Shown: in pieces, positions 8,568 to 16,323 of the stretch
Numbering within the stretch: the first letter of the stretch is position 1
Layout: each line of letters begins with the position of its first letter
DNA from: Pseudoclavibacter sp. RFBB5
GTDB lineage: Bacteria > Actinomycetota > Actinomycetes > Actinomycetales > Microbacteriaceae
NCBI RefSeq assembly: GCF_002931555.1
Contig: NZ_PSTZ01000003.1
Location: 186,001-250,000, forward strand
Direction of reading: 5' to 3'
Length of the DNA: 64,000 nucleotides
The notes under the pieces: generated by a model
Database searches by the model: none
Told to the model about the DNA's origin: nothing
Seen by the model: the letters and a program-made list of their open reading frames with translations, nothing else
Program-made: the position numbers and the translations under genes

Positions 8568-8607
8568 ACGCAGAGCGCCGGGCCCTCGGGTCAGGCGTTT
8601 TCTGCGT
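8568..8607 (+). terminator. Hairpin after bS22
   Basis: ACGCAGA (8568-8574) pairs with TCTGCGT (8601-8607). Further pairing inside (GCGCC with GGCG) and a TTTT run on the descending side make a plausible stem just 9 nt after the bS22 stop. Confidence 0.5.
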
Positions 8608-8714
8608 TAAGGCGCGGGTTTGCTCTGGCCGTGAGCGGGCTTGTGGTCGCTCCCGCGCGTCTTGACGACCACAAGACCGCTCTCGTCCGCGTGGTGTCTG
8701 CGAGACTCGAGGGC

Positions 8715-8981
8715 ATGACGGATGCACGCGTTCCGACGATCACCTTCCTGGGCAAGCCGGGCTGCCACCTCTGCGAGGACGCGGAGCCGGTGGTGCGGGA
8801 GGTCGCCGCCCGCCACGACGCTGAGCTGTCGGTGCTGAGCATCCTGGACGACGCAGCCTTGCAGCAGCGCTTCGGCGAGCTCATCCCGGTCGTGCTGATC
8901 GATGGCGTGCAGCATTCGCAGTGGTTCGTCGAGCCCGAGCGGTTGGATGCGGCGGTGTCTGCCGCCGCGGCCCGGGGGTGA
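8715..8981 (+). CDS. Glutaredoxin family protein
   Basis: An 88-residue thioredoxin-fold protein. The N-terminal strand TITFLGKPGCHLCEDAE carries the dithiol CxxC motif (CHLC), and the cis-Pro loop is seen in IPVVLIDGV. The C-terminal end WFVEPERLDAAVSA is typical of the short actinobacterial glutaredoxin-like group near hemA/ccs genes (Rv0508 type). The ATG at 8715 is preferred over upstream codons because those give no conserved sequence. A weak GAGACT box 7 nt before it would allow a leaderless start. It probably reduces disulfides or mixed thiols in the cytoplasm, partner unknown. Confidence 0.8.
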   Translation: MTDARVPTITFLGKPGCHLCEDAEPVVREVAARHDAELSVLSILDDAALQQRFGELIPVVLIDGVQHSQWFVEPERLDAAVSAAAARG

Positions 8982-9017
8982 ACGCGGGCCGAGCCTGAGG
9001 GGGACCGACCAGCGGGT

Positions 9018-10085
9018 TCAGGCCGTCAGGGCGGGTTCGGTGCTGACGCGGCAGACGACGTCGCCGAGGCGAAGTCGGGCGCCGCTCGGAACGCGGTAGA
9101 CGACGCCCGGCGAGAAAGTGGAGTTGCTGGCACCGCTGAGGTGCACTCCGTGCGTCGAGTGGTAGTCGGTGACGAGGATGCGTCCGGATCGGTCGAGGTC
9201 CACGAGCGCGTGGGTGCGCGACACGGTGTTGTCTCGACTGTCGACGCGGACCGGGATGCGGCCGTCGACGGGTGACGGGTTACGGCCGACCGCGGCGCTG
9301 CCGGCCAGTACCGCACGGGAGCTGTCCTCGAACTCGATGACGAGGGTCCGGGGCGCTGCGGGCAGCCGTGCCGTCGTTCGGCGCGACCATCGCCGCGGCC
9401 GTCGCTCGGGTCCAGGCCTTGAGATCGACTCGGTGGTGGGCCCGGCATCCGGCCCGGTCTCCGGGTCGGCCCTCGTCTCGGTTCCGTTGGCTCGCGCGGG
9501 CGCCGGTGCCCCTGACGTCCCGGCATCCAGCCCGGCGCCCGTTCCTGCTCTCGACGCCTGCGACGATGCCCGACGCAGCGCCCGGCGCCCGGAGCGCGGC
9601 TCGGTGACGGCTGGCTGGTCCGGCTCGGGGTCAGCGCGCCTCTGCAGGGAGATGCCGCCTCGAAGCAGCGGTTCTGGCGTGCCGCACCTCCGGCACCTGG
9701 TCTCGGCTGCCGACGCGGCTGCGGCGCAGGCGACGCACGTGCCGGTGATGATGGTGAGCTCGGGCTCGCTCCCAGCATCGGTCTCCGGCAGTCCGTCGGC
9801 GCTGATCGCCTGCATGATCGCAGATGGATGCACGGCGAACTCCTGCATCCGGTTCCCCTCGTGCAGCTCGAGTCGGATCGCGCGGGCGATGGTCTGCGCG
9901 AGGCGTGTGCATCGGGCGACGACGGCTGCAAGCGCGGCATCACGGTCGTCCGCGGAGATCTCAGCCGGGGTCGAGCTCCACGACAGCATGCCGCCGCCAC
10001 TCGCATCGAGGCGCGCGGTGACGCGCGGCCACGTGGGGACGGCCTCGCCCGGTTCTGGCCGGCGACTCGTGCGTCTTCCCGCCAT
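9018..10085 (-). CDS. FHA-domain protein with zinc ribbon, linked to the secretion locus
   Basis: A 355-residue protein. Residues 1-110 form an uncharacterised N-terminal domain. A zinc-ribbon pattern follows (C117, C120, C131, C134), then a long Pro/Arg/Gly/Thr-rich linker (about 150-250). The C-terminal FHA domain has the usual motifs (VGRNP, SRTHALVDL, STHGVHL). FHA domains bind phosphothreonine, so a Ser/Thr kinase is the expected partner, but none is encoded here. The start ATG 10085 overlaps the stop of the peptidase gene by one base (TGATG), which places it third in the leftward arm. It may be a phosphorylation-dependent regulator of secretion, by analogy with FHA proteins of type VI systems. 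Confidence 0.75.
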   Translation of the reverse strand: MAGRRTSRRPEPGEAVPTWPRVTARLDASGGGMLSWSSTPAEISADDRDAALAAVVARCTRLAQTIARAIRLELHEGNRMQEFAVHPSAIMQAISADGLPETDAGSEPELTIITGTCVACAAAASAAETRCRRCGTPEPLLRGGISLQRRADPEPDQPAVTEPRSGRRALRRASSQASRAGTGAGLDAGTSGAPAPARANGTETRADPETGPDAGPTTESISRPGPERRPRRWSRRTTARLPAAPRTLVIEFEDSSRAVLAGSAAVGRNPSPVDGRIPVRVDSRDNTVSRTHALVDLDRSGRILVTDYHSTHGVHLSGASNSTFSPGVVYRVPSGARLRLGDVVCRVSTEPALTA

Positions 10086-11284
10086 CAGAAGCTCACCCCG
10101 CGCGCGTCGAGGAACGGAAGCGGATCGACGCGTTCGCCGTCGACGAGCGCTTCGAAGTGAAGGTGGCAGCCGGTGGACTGGCCGCTTGTACCCGTGATGC
10201 CGATCTGCTGACCGGCGGTGACGACCGCCCCCACTCCGACGAGGTAGCCGTCCGATTCCATGTGGAGGTACTTCGTGACGAGCCCTCCGCCGTGGTCGAC
10301 TCGGATGGTGCCGTTCCCGGAGCTGTCGGGTTCGGCTTCGACGACGGTCCCGGACTGCGCGGCCCAGATCTGCCCGCCGCAGCCGCCCGCCGCGAGATCG
10401 ATGCCGTTGTGCATGCGCCATTCGAAGTCGGTGGGGTGGAACCGGTTCCCGAACGTGTCGGTGAGCCCGCCGTCACCGGGTGCCGCCCAGCCCGAGGGGC
10501 TCAGGTTCGCGGTGCTTCCACCGGCGGCCGCGGCAGCCGCGCTTGCCGCCCCACACCCTCCGTCTGCGTCCGGACTCGCTCCGCTCGCGGGCGGCATCCC
10601 TGTGCCCAGCCCAGTGCTGGTTCCGCTGATGGTCTCGCTCACGGCAATGGCGGCCTGCCAGTACTTGGCATAGTGCTGCGGGTCGGCATTTCCCTGGACG
10701 CGATGTGCGGCCTCCGACGGTGCGAGCGCGTCACGCTCGGCAACTGCGAGCAGGGCGTTGAAGAAGCTGCCGGCGCTTGCGTGCGGGTCCATTCGGTCGG
10801 CGTAGCTTCCCCACGCGCCGTTGTCGCGTTGCTGGAAGAGCCCGCGTGAGTCGGGACCGGCCGCGTCGCCGTGGTCGAGCACCTGCAGGGTCGATTCGCC
10901 GATGGCGGTCATGACCCCGATGACCTGGTCGCGGACCCCGAGGCCGGCCTCGCGACCCGCGGTCAGGATGTGTGCGGCATTCGAGAGCTGCGCGCCAGCG
11001 AACTCGGCCGGTTCGCCGTCGATCGTGGTGCTGACGGTGAGCCGCGACGCTGAGATCGGGTCGGCTTGGATGGCACCGGCGGCGGCTCCTGAACCGACCG
11101 TGCCGGTCTCCGTCTCGGTGCCGAGCGGAACGACCGGCACCGAGAACCCGGAGGTGGCGCAGGCCGCCGCACTCGCGAGCGATGTGCTCGCGATCGTCGT
11201 GAGGACCAGGGCCCCGAGCAGCAGCGCCGGCGCGAGCAGGATCACGATCGCGATTCCCCACCATGCACCGGTTCGCGCGCTCAC
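10085..11284 (-). CDS. Cell-wall hydrolase: lytic-transglycosylase-like domain plus M23 peptidase
   Basis: A 399-residue exported protein with one N-terminal membrane helix (residues 8-38). Residues about 115-215 resemble the VirB1-like transglycosylase region of actinobacterial conjugation proteins (IGESTL, then GLFQQR and WGSYADRM). Residues about 285-395 form an M23/LytM peptidase with metal ligands in HNGIDLAAG and CHLHFEA. Gram-positive type IV systems need such a hydrolase to open peptidoglycan. The GTG start overlaps the lipoprotein stop (GTGA). A Gly/Ala-rich linker joins the domains. Confidence 0.85.
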   Translation of the reverse strand: MSARTGAWWGIAIVILLAPALLLGALVLTTIASTSLASAAACATSGFSVPVVPLGTETETGTVGSGAAAGAIQADPISASRLTVSTTIDGEPAEFAGAQLSNAAHILTAGREAGLGVRDQVIGVMTAIGESTLQVLDHGDAAGPDSRGLFQQRDNGAWGSYADRMDPHASAGSFFNALLAVAERDALAPSEAAHRVQGNADPQHYAKYWQAAIAVSETISGTSTGLGTGMPPASGASPDADGGCGAASAAAAAAGGSTANLSPSGWAAPGDGGLTDTFGNRFHPTDFEWRMHNGIDLAAGGCGGQIWAAQSGTVVEAEPDSSGNGTIRVDHGGGLVTKYLHMESDGYLVGVGAVVTAGQQIGITGTSGQSTGCHLHFEALVDGERVDPLPFLDARGVSF

Positions 11285-11796
11285 GAGGCTCCGTCCGGTG
11301 GCGCGATCTGGCTGACGAGCCAGGGCCCGGAACCGTCGCGCACGAGCAGGAGCCGATAGGAACCACCCTCGGTCGAGACGGCGACGCGGGCGAGGTAGCC
11401 GCTTGCGTCGCGTTCGACCGCGATGTTCCCGCCAGCTGTCAGCGCGGGGATCGATGCCGGGTCGACGGAGCTCAGCGCGACGACCGCCGCCGTGGTGAGG
11501 TGGGGTTCGAGCCCCTCGAGCCAGTCCCGCTGGGAGACATCGCGACGCTGGTACGCCGCCATGGTCGCGGCAGCGACGCTGATCGCGTCGGCGTCCGACT
11601 CCCCATCGTGTGTCGGCGACGGCTCTGGGTCCTCCGCTTCGATGTGCTCGCCCCGCGACCCATCCGTGAGCTCAGACGACCGGTCCGACAGCGCCTGTCG
11701 GCTCGGCGATGTCGTCGGCGGCCCGTCGGCTGTCGAGCATCCGCTCACTCCCAGGGCCAGCGCTGCCAGCGCAGCAACTGCGATCTTCCGGCGCAT
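11281..11796 (-). CDS. Lipoprotein, first gene of the leftward secretion arm
   Basis: A 171-residue lipoprotein: basic MRRK, hydrophobic stretch, and lipobox LGVSGC near residue 20. A Ser/Thr/Asp-rich spacer follows. The C-terminal ~100 residues (AISVAAATMAAYQRRD to PWLVSQIAPP) look like an NTF2-type fold of the kind seen in VirB8/TcpC-like transfer proteins, which is a fold guess. ATG 11796 has AAGGGG 7 nt upstream and gives a proper signal peptide, unlike the longer upstream frame. It probably anchors the hydrolase or channel at the outer face of the membrane. Confidence 0.65.
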   Translation of the reverse strand: MRRKIAVAALAALALGVSGCSTADGPPTTSPSRQALSDRSSELTDGSRGEHIEAEDPEPSPTHDGESDADAISVAAATMAAYQRRDVSQRDWLEGLEPHLTTAAVVALSSVDPASIPALTAGGNIAVERDASGYLARVAVSTEGGSYRLLLVRDGSGPWLVSQIAPPDGAS

Positions 11797-12110
11797 CGAG
11801 CACCCCTTCCCAGCCACAGCTCGGCTGCGGCGAGCACCAATCTAGGTCGCTCGGAGCGCCCCGAATTCGGCCTGTGGATAACTCCCTGCGGTCCCTTCGG
11901 CCGTGCGTAGAGTCCATTCCTGTACCGAGCCGGCACCAGCACCGACGAGCCATCTGAGGGCGTCGACGGTTCGGCTCAGACACCGGGGCGAGGCACGGCG
12001 CGCAGACGCGATCGCTTGTGGTCCGACCCCGGCGGCGCCCGACCCCGCCTACCTGGGTCGCTCTTCGGCGCGCGTTCTCGCGCCTTCATCTCGACAGGAG
12101 ACCTCTGATC
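11797..12110. other. 314-bp divergent control region of the secretion locus
   Basis: No gene is visible. It holds the leftward -10 TAGATT (11839-11844), a possible rightward -10 TAGAGT (11908-11913), and at 11873-11881 the 9-mer TGTGGATAA, identical on the complementary strand to the classic DnaA box TTATCCACA. Short ATTCGGCC/CTTCGGCC repeats flank that 9-mer. Both arms of the locus are probably controlled from here. Confidence 0.5.
11839..11844 (-). promoter_or_regulatory. -10 box TAGATT of the leftward secretion arm
   Basis: Reading leftward, TAGATT lies about 43 nt before ATG 11796 with the Shine-Dalgarno AAGGGG in between. It is a close match to the actinobacterial -10. No clear -35 is visible. 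Confidence 0.45.
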
Positions 12111-12401
12111 ATGACGACCGTCGCACTCGCGATCTTGCTCGACACCACCGCGCACCTGGCGACGCTGCCCGACCCTGACCCGGTGCAGCCTCCGGGCACC
12201 GAGGGCCTCACGACCCTGCTCGGCTGGGTGAAGTGGATCGGGCTCGCGGTGTGCGTGCTTGGCCTCATCGCCGCCGGCACGATGATGGCCATCCAGTCGC
12301 GCAGAGGCGAGGGCGGCGAGCACGCGGGCAAGATCGGCATGGCGCTCGGCGGGGTCATCATCATCTCGGCGGCGACGAGCCTCGTCGGCTTCTTCGTCTG
12401 A
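12111..12401 (+). CDS. VirB2/TrbC-like small membrane protein (candidate pilin subunit)
   Basis: A 96-residue protein with an N-terminal signal-like segment (MTTVALAILLDTTAHLA), a short Pro/Asp-rich stretch, and two helices (WVKWIGLAVCVLGLIAAG and IGMALGGVIIISAATSLVGF) joined by a basic/Gly loop. Size, topology and position as first gene before VirB6/VirB4-like genes suit a VirB2/TrbC-type component. AGGAG lies about 11 nt before ATG 12111. The longer upstream frame is rejected because it is Arg/Pro-rich and would bury the signal segment. Confidence 0.6.
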   Translation: MTTVALAILLDTTAHLATLPDPDPVQPPGTEGLTTLLGWVKWIGLAVCVLGLIAAGTMMAIQSRRGEGGEHAGKIGMALGGVIIISAATSLVGFFV

Positions 12402-12402
12402 C

Positions 12403-13248
12403 ATGCGGCGGGCGAGCATCATGCCGAACAGCAGGCAGAGGCCGCGCCGATCTGGCCGCCTCAGCTCGGGCACGTCATGGGGACGTCCTGGCTTCGTCGT
12501 GGCCGCCCTCGGCGTCGCGCTCCTTGTGGGTGCCGGTGTCGTCGTCTCAGCCCTCGCGGCGTTCGGGGGTGAGGCTCCCGGTGGGGGTGCGGATGCGCGG
12601 GCCGAGTCAGCGACTTCCACGCCGACGCTCGAGGCGAGCGCTGGTCCCCAGCCCGTCGCTGCTGACGACACGCTGTCACCCAGCCATTGCGGGCTGCCCG
12701 AATCTGGGGAGTCGGACCCTGCCGAGTCGGGGAAATGGCGACTCGCGATCGCGCCGGAGACCAACTGGCGGGATGTCGACGTGAACCTCGCCCCGAGCGC
12801 ACCGGCCGCGGGTCCGGGAGAGACGCATGAGGATGGGGTCGCGTCCTGTTTCCAGCGTTCGCCGGAAGGTGCGCTGTTCGCGGCCGCGAACTTCCTCGTG
12901 CAGTCGAACACCGCGGGGCTCCGGGCCCCGCTCCTCGAGTACGCCCTGGCGCCTGGACCCCACCGAGAGGCGATCCTCGCAGAGTCGAAGTCGGGGGCTG
13001 AGTCGGGCTCCGAGGGTGAGCTCATCCGGCTCCAGATCGTGGGCTACCGGATGCTCGCCTTCGACGGCCAGGCCGCGCGCGTCGACGTCGCGCAGCGCGT
13101 CACCGTCGATGGCATGAGCAACTTCATCGCCGCCGTCGTCGACCTCCAGTGGGTCGGTGGCGACTGGCGGATCCCGACCGACGAGCCGCATCCGGTGCGC
13201 CTGCAGGCGCTCAGCGACGTCGGCGGCTACGTGCGGTGGGGCGCCTGA
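12403..13248 (+). CDS. VirB8/TcpC-like membrane-anchored protein
   Basis: A 281-residue protein with a basic cytoplasmic N-terminus, one membrane helix (about residues 28-50), an Ala/Ser/Thr-rich spacer, and an extracytoplasmic domain from ~80 on. The C-terminal half (GALFAAANFLVQSN, later GQAARVDVAQRVTV and WVGGDWRIP) looks like the NTF2-type domain of VirB8/TcpC scaffolding proteins. It starts one base after the pilin-like gene's stop and overlaps the next gene by one base. ATG 12421 is an alternative start. The VirB8 role is an inference from fold and position. Confidence 0.6.
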   Translation: MRRASIMPNSRQRPRRSGRLSSGTSWGRPGFVVAALGVALLVGAGVVVSALAAFGGEAPGGGADARAESATSTPTLEASAGPQPVAADDTLSPSHCGLPESGESDPAESGKWRLAIAPETNWRDVDVNLAPSAPAAGPGETHEDGVASCFQRSPEGALFAAANFLVQSNTAGLRAPLLEYALAPGPHREAILAESKSGAESGSEGELIRLQIVGYRMLAFDGQAARVDVAQRVTVDGMSNFIAAVVDLQWVGGDWRIPTDEPHPVRLQALSDVGGYVRWGA

Positions 13249-14825
13249 TGGCTGACTGCGGGCTCGGCGATTTCGAGTGCTATTCGAAGGAGATCGCCTC
13301 GACGGTGTGGAGCCGAACACGTGAGGCCCTCCAGAACGACGTCAACGAGTGGGTGGCCGAGCAGATCTCGACGCTCGGCACCATGTGGGTCGACGTGCCG
13401 ACACCCGACCTCGGGACGACGGGGGCCGCGGCGGGTTCAGCTGCCGCCGCGCCGACCGGCGACGTCGAAGCGCACCTCGGCACCGTGCTCGGGTACGTCA
13501 GCTGGATCTCTGGCACGGTCGCCATCATCGGGCTCGTGTTCCTGGCCGTCATGGTGGGGCTCCGCATCCGCTCCGGCGACGGGGTTCCGTTCCACGGCCG
13601 CCTGTTCGCCGTGCTCGCGGGCGGTGTCCTCATCGCGGGCGCCTCCTCATTGGTGTCTGCGCTCATCCCCACGGCCCCGGCGGCGTCGACCAACACCGCG
13701 ACGTTCCTGCAGTCCTCGACGTGGTGGATCGCGGGTGTCTGCGCCATCGTCTCCGTCATGATCGGCGGCGCGCGCATGGCGTGGGAGCAGCGGGCGCGGC
13801 CGGGGCAGGAACTCCTGAAGAGCCTGCTCACGCTGGTGGTCGTCGCAAGCGTCGGCCTCACGATCGTGTGGCTGCTCGTGCGTGCGGGGGACTCGTTCTC
13901 GACCTGGATCATCGACGAGTCGCTCGAGTGCGACCTCGACGGGGCCCCGAACTGCTTCAAGGACAACGTCGGCGTCATGCTCGGGGGATCCGTCGCGGGC
14001 CTCGCCGGCGGTGCTGCCGGGAGCTCCGGCGGAGCGATCGCGAGTGGGGTCAGCAACGGCCTCTTCATCGGCGTGATCGTCGGGCTCGTCTCGGTGGTGC
14101 AGGTGCTCCTCATGATCGTGCGAGGCGGGATGCTCGTCATCCTCGCCGGAATCCTGCCGCTCGCCGCCTCTGCGACGAACACGGAGCTCGGCAGAGGGTG
14201 GTTCCAGCGCTGCGTGGCCTGGCTGACCGCGTTCATCCTCTACAAGCCGGCCGCGGCAATCGTCTACGCCGCCGGCTTCCACATGAGCGGGGCCGCCCCG
14301 ACCTCGGAGGGCAGCGCCGTTCTGACCACCTACACGGGGCTCGTCATTCTCGCCCTCGCCATCGTCGCGCTCCCCGCGCTCATGCGCTTCGTGACGCCCA
14401 TGGTCGGGGCGCTCGCCTCGAGCGGCGGGGGCGCATCCATCGCCAACGCGGTCGCGGACCGCGTACCGGAAGGCGCGCGACCCCGACCGAGCACTGCGCC
14501 GCAGGGCAGCAGCGCTTCGCGGGCGGTAACCGGGGCGCCACGGAGCGGGGCGCGGGCACCAGGGGCATCGGCGACGCCGCCCCGATCTCCGTCGACCCCG
14601 GGGTCACCGGTGCCGTCGCCGGGGTCCGCGAGGACCCCCGCGTCCCCGAGAGCAGGGTCAGGAGGCGGTGCGGTGGCGGCAGTCGGCAAGGCCGCGGGTG
14701 GTCCATACGCTGCGGCGGCGCTCACGGCCGTCCAGCCCGTGAAGAAGGCGATCGAATACGGCACGGACGCCGCGATCACAGTCGCGGAGCGGACCACAGG
14801 AGAGGAGCCGAGCGGTGGTCGATAG
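13248..14825 (+). CDS. VirB6/TrbL-like polytopic channel protein
   Basis: A 525-residue protein. The N-terminal ~75 residues are soluble (MADCGLGDFECYSKEIASTV), followed by about seven to eight membrane helices (residues ~80-400), and a ~120-residue C-terminal tail rich in Ser, Pro, Gly, Arg and Ala, probably cytoplasmic and disordered. Topology and size suit the VirB6/TrbL core channel component. ATG 13248 overlaps the previous stop (TGATG). The next gene starts inside this one, so translation is probably coupled along the whole arm. Confidence 0.7.
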   Translation: MADCGLGDFECYSKEIASTVWSRTREALQNDVNEWVAEQISTLGTMWVDVPTPDLGTTGAAAGSAAAAPTGDVEAHLGTVLGYVSWISGTVAIIGLVFLAVMVGLRIRSGDGVPFHGRLFAVLAGGVLIAGASSLVSALIPTAPAASTNTATFLQSSTWWIAGVCAIVSVMIGGARMAWEQRARPGQELLKSLLTLVVVASVGLTIVWLLVRAGDSFSTWIIDESLECDLDGAPNCFKDNVGVMLGGSVAGLAGGAAGSSGGAIASGVSNGLFIGVIVGLVSVVQVLLMIVRGGMLVILAGILPLAASATNTELGRGWFQRCVAWLTAFILYKPAAAIVYAAGFHMSGAAPTSEGSAVLTTYTGLVILALAIVALPALMRFVTPMVGALASSGGGASIANAVADRVPEGARPRPSTAPQGSSASRAVTGAPRSGARAPGASATPPRSPSTPGSPVPSPGSARTPASPRAGSGGGAVAAVGKAAGGPYAAAALTAVQPVKKAIEYGTDAAITVAERTTGEEPSGGR

Positions 14826-16323
14826 CTCGATGGCACGACAGGTGCGCACGTACGGGAACTGGCGGAAGCCGACCTCCGCAGGCCTCCTCGGGCTCGGCTC
14901 CGTGGGCACGGCGCTCCTCCTGGGCGGGCTGGTGCTCGTGGTCGTCGCCGTCATGATCTCCGGCATCGTCGCGGCGCTGATCGTGGCGACGGCGATCGGC
15001 GTGTGCCTGCTGCTGCTCGTCGTGCGTGACGCGCACGGCAAGAACACGCTGTCCCGCCTCGGGGCCCGCTCAGGGTGGGCGCTGTCACGGGCGAGGGGCG
15101 AGGCGAGCTACCGGTCCGGCCCGATCGGCCGCGTGCCGTGGGCGACCTTCCAGCTGCCCGGCATCGCGGCGCCGACGAGGCTGAGCGAGCACAGCGACTC
15201 GCACGGACGCCGGTTCGCCCTGCTCCTCACGCCGGCCGCCGGCAGCTACACGGTGGTGTTCGGTACGGAACCGGATGGCGCGGCGCTCGTCGATCAGGAG
15301 CAGATCGACTCGTGGGTTGCCGAGTGGGGCCACTGGCTCTCGAGCCTCGGTGACGAGCAAGGGATCGAGGCGGCCTCGGTGACCATCGAGACCGCGCCGG
15401 ACTCCGGCACGCGCCTGCGGCGCGAGGTCGCCATGAACATCGACCCGAACGCGCCAGCCTTCGCGCGCGCAGTGCTCGAGGAGACCGTCGCCGACTACCC
15501 GGAGGGGTCATCCACCGTGAAGGCATTCGTCGCGCTCACCTTCCAAGGGTCGCTGAGAACCGGAGGGCGCCGGCGGGCCCCCGACGAGATGGCGCGAGAG
15601 CTCGCGGCCCGCCTCCCCGGCCTCAGCGCGGGACTGCAGGCGACCGGCGCCGGCGCCGCGCAACCGCTCACGGCGCAGGAGGTCTGCGAGATCGTTCGAG
15701 TCGCCTATGACCCCGCCGTCGCCGTGCTCATCGACGAAGCGCACGCCGCCGGCGAGACCCCGCAGCTCAGCTGGAGCGACGTGGGCCCGGCGGCAGCCCG
15801 AGCAAGCTGGGATGGCTACCGCCACGACTCCGCCTACTCGACGACCTGGGCGATGACCGTGGCGCCGAGGGGCAGCGTGCAGTCGAGCGTGCTCGCCCGG
15901 CTGCTCGCGCCGCACCGCGACATCGCCCGCAAACGGGTGACGCTGCTCTACCGGCCCATCGACGCGGCCCGCGCTGCCGCCCTCGTCGAGGCCGACCTCA
16001 GCGCCGCCCAGTTCAGGCAGACGTCGCGTTCAAAGCCCGCCGCCCGCGACACGCTCGCCGTGCGGGCGGCGGCGGCGACCGCCAGCGAGGAGGCCTCCGG
16101 AGCAGGCCTCGTGAACTTCGGGGCACTCGTCACGGCGACGGTGCTCGACGCGGAGCACGAACTCGACGCGCGAGCGGCCATCGACAACCTCGCCGCGACC
16201 GCACGCCTCCGCCTCCGACCCGTCTACGGATCCCAGGACTCGGCCTTCGCCGCGGCGCTGCCGCTCGGCCTCGTCCTCAGCAAGCACCTGCGAGTGCCAA
16301 GCGAACTGCGAGAGAAGCTATGA
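14815..16323 (+). CDS. SCO6880-like protein: VirB3-like helices plus VirB4-N-like domain
   Basis: A 502-residue protein of the SCO6880 type, known from actinobacterial conjugative elements. Two adjacent membrane helices lie at about residues 24-70 after the short basic start VRTYGNWRKP, resembling PrgI/VirB3. The remaining ~430 residues are soluble, have no Walker motif, and correspond by position to the non-ATPase N-terminal half of VirB4. The GTG start at 14815 has AGGAG 7 nt upstream and lies 11 nt inside the preceding gene. ATG 14830 is an alternative. The ATG of the ATPase gene overlaps its stop (ATGA). Confidence 0.75.
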   Translation: MVDSSMARQVRTYGNWRKPTSAGLLGLGSVGTALLLGGLVLVVVAVMISGIVAALIVATAIGVCLLLLVVRDAHGKNTLSRLGARSGWALSRARGEASYRSGPIGRVPWATFQLPGIAAPTRLSEHSDSHGRRFALLLTPAAGSYTVVFGTEPDGAALVDQEQIDSWVAEWGHWLSSLGDEQGIEAASVTIETAPDSGTRLRREVAMNIDPNAPAFARAVLEETVADYPEGSSTVKAFVALTFQGSLRTGGRRRAPDEMARELAARLPGLSAGLQATGAGAAQPLTAQEVCEIVRVAYDPAVAVLIDEAHAAGETPQLSWSDVGPAAARASWDGYRHDSAYSTTWAMTVAPRGSVQSSVLARLLAPHRDIARKRVTLLYRPIDAARAAALVEADLSAAQFRQTSRSKPAARDTLAVRAAAATASEEASGAGLVNFGALVTATVLDAEHELDARAAIDNLAATARLRLRPVYGSQDSAFAAALPLGLVLSKHLRVPSELREKL

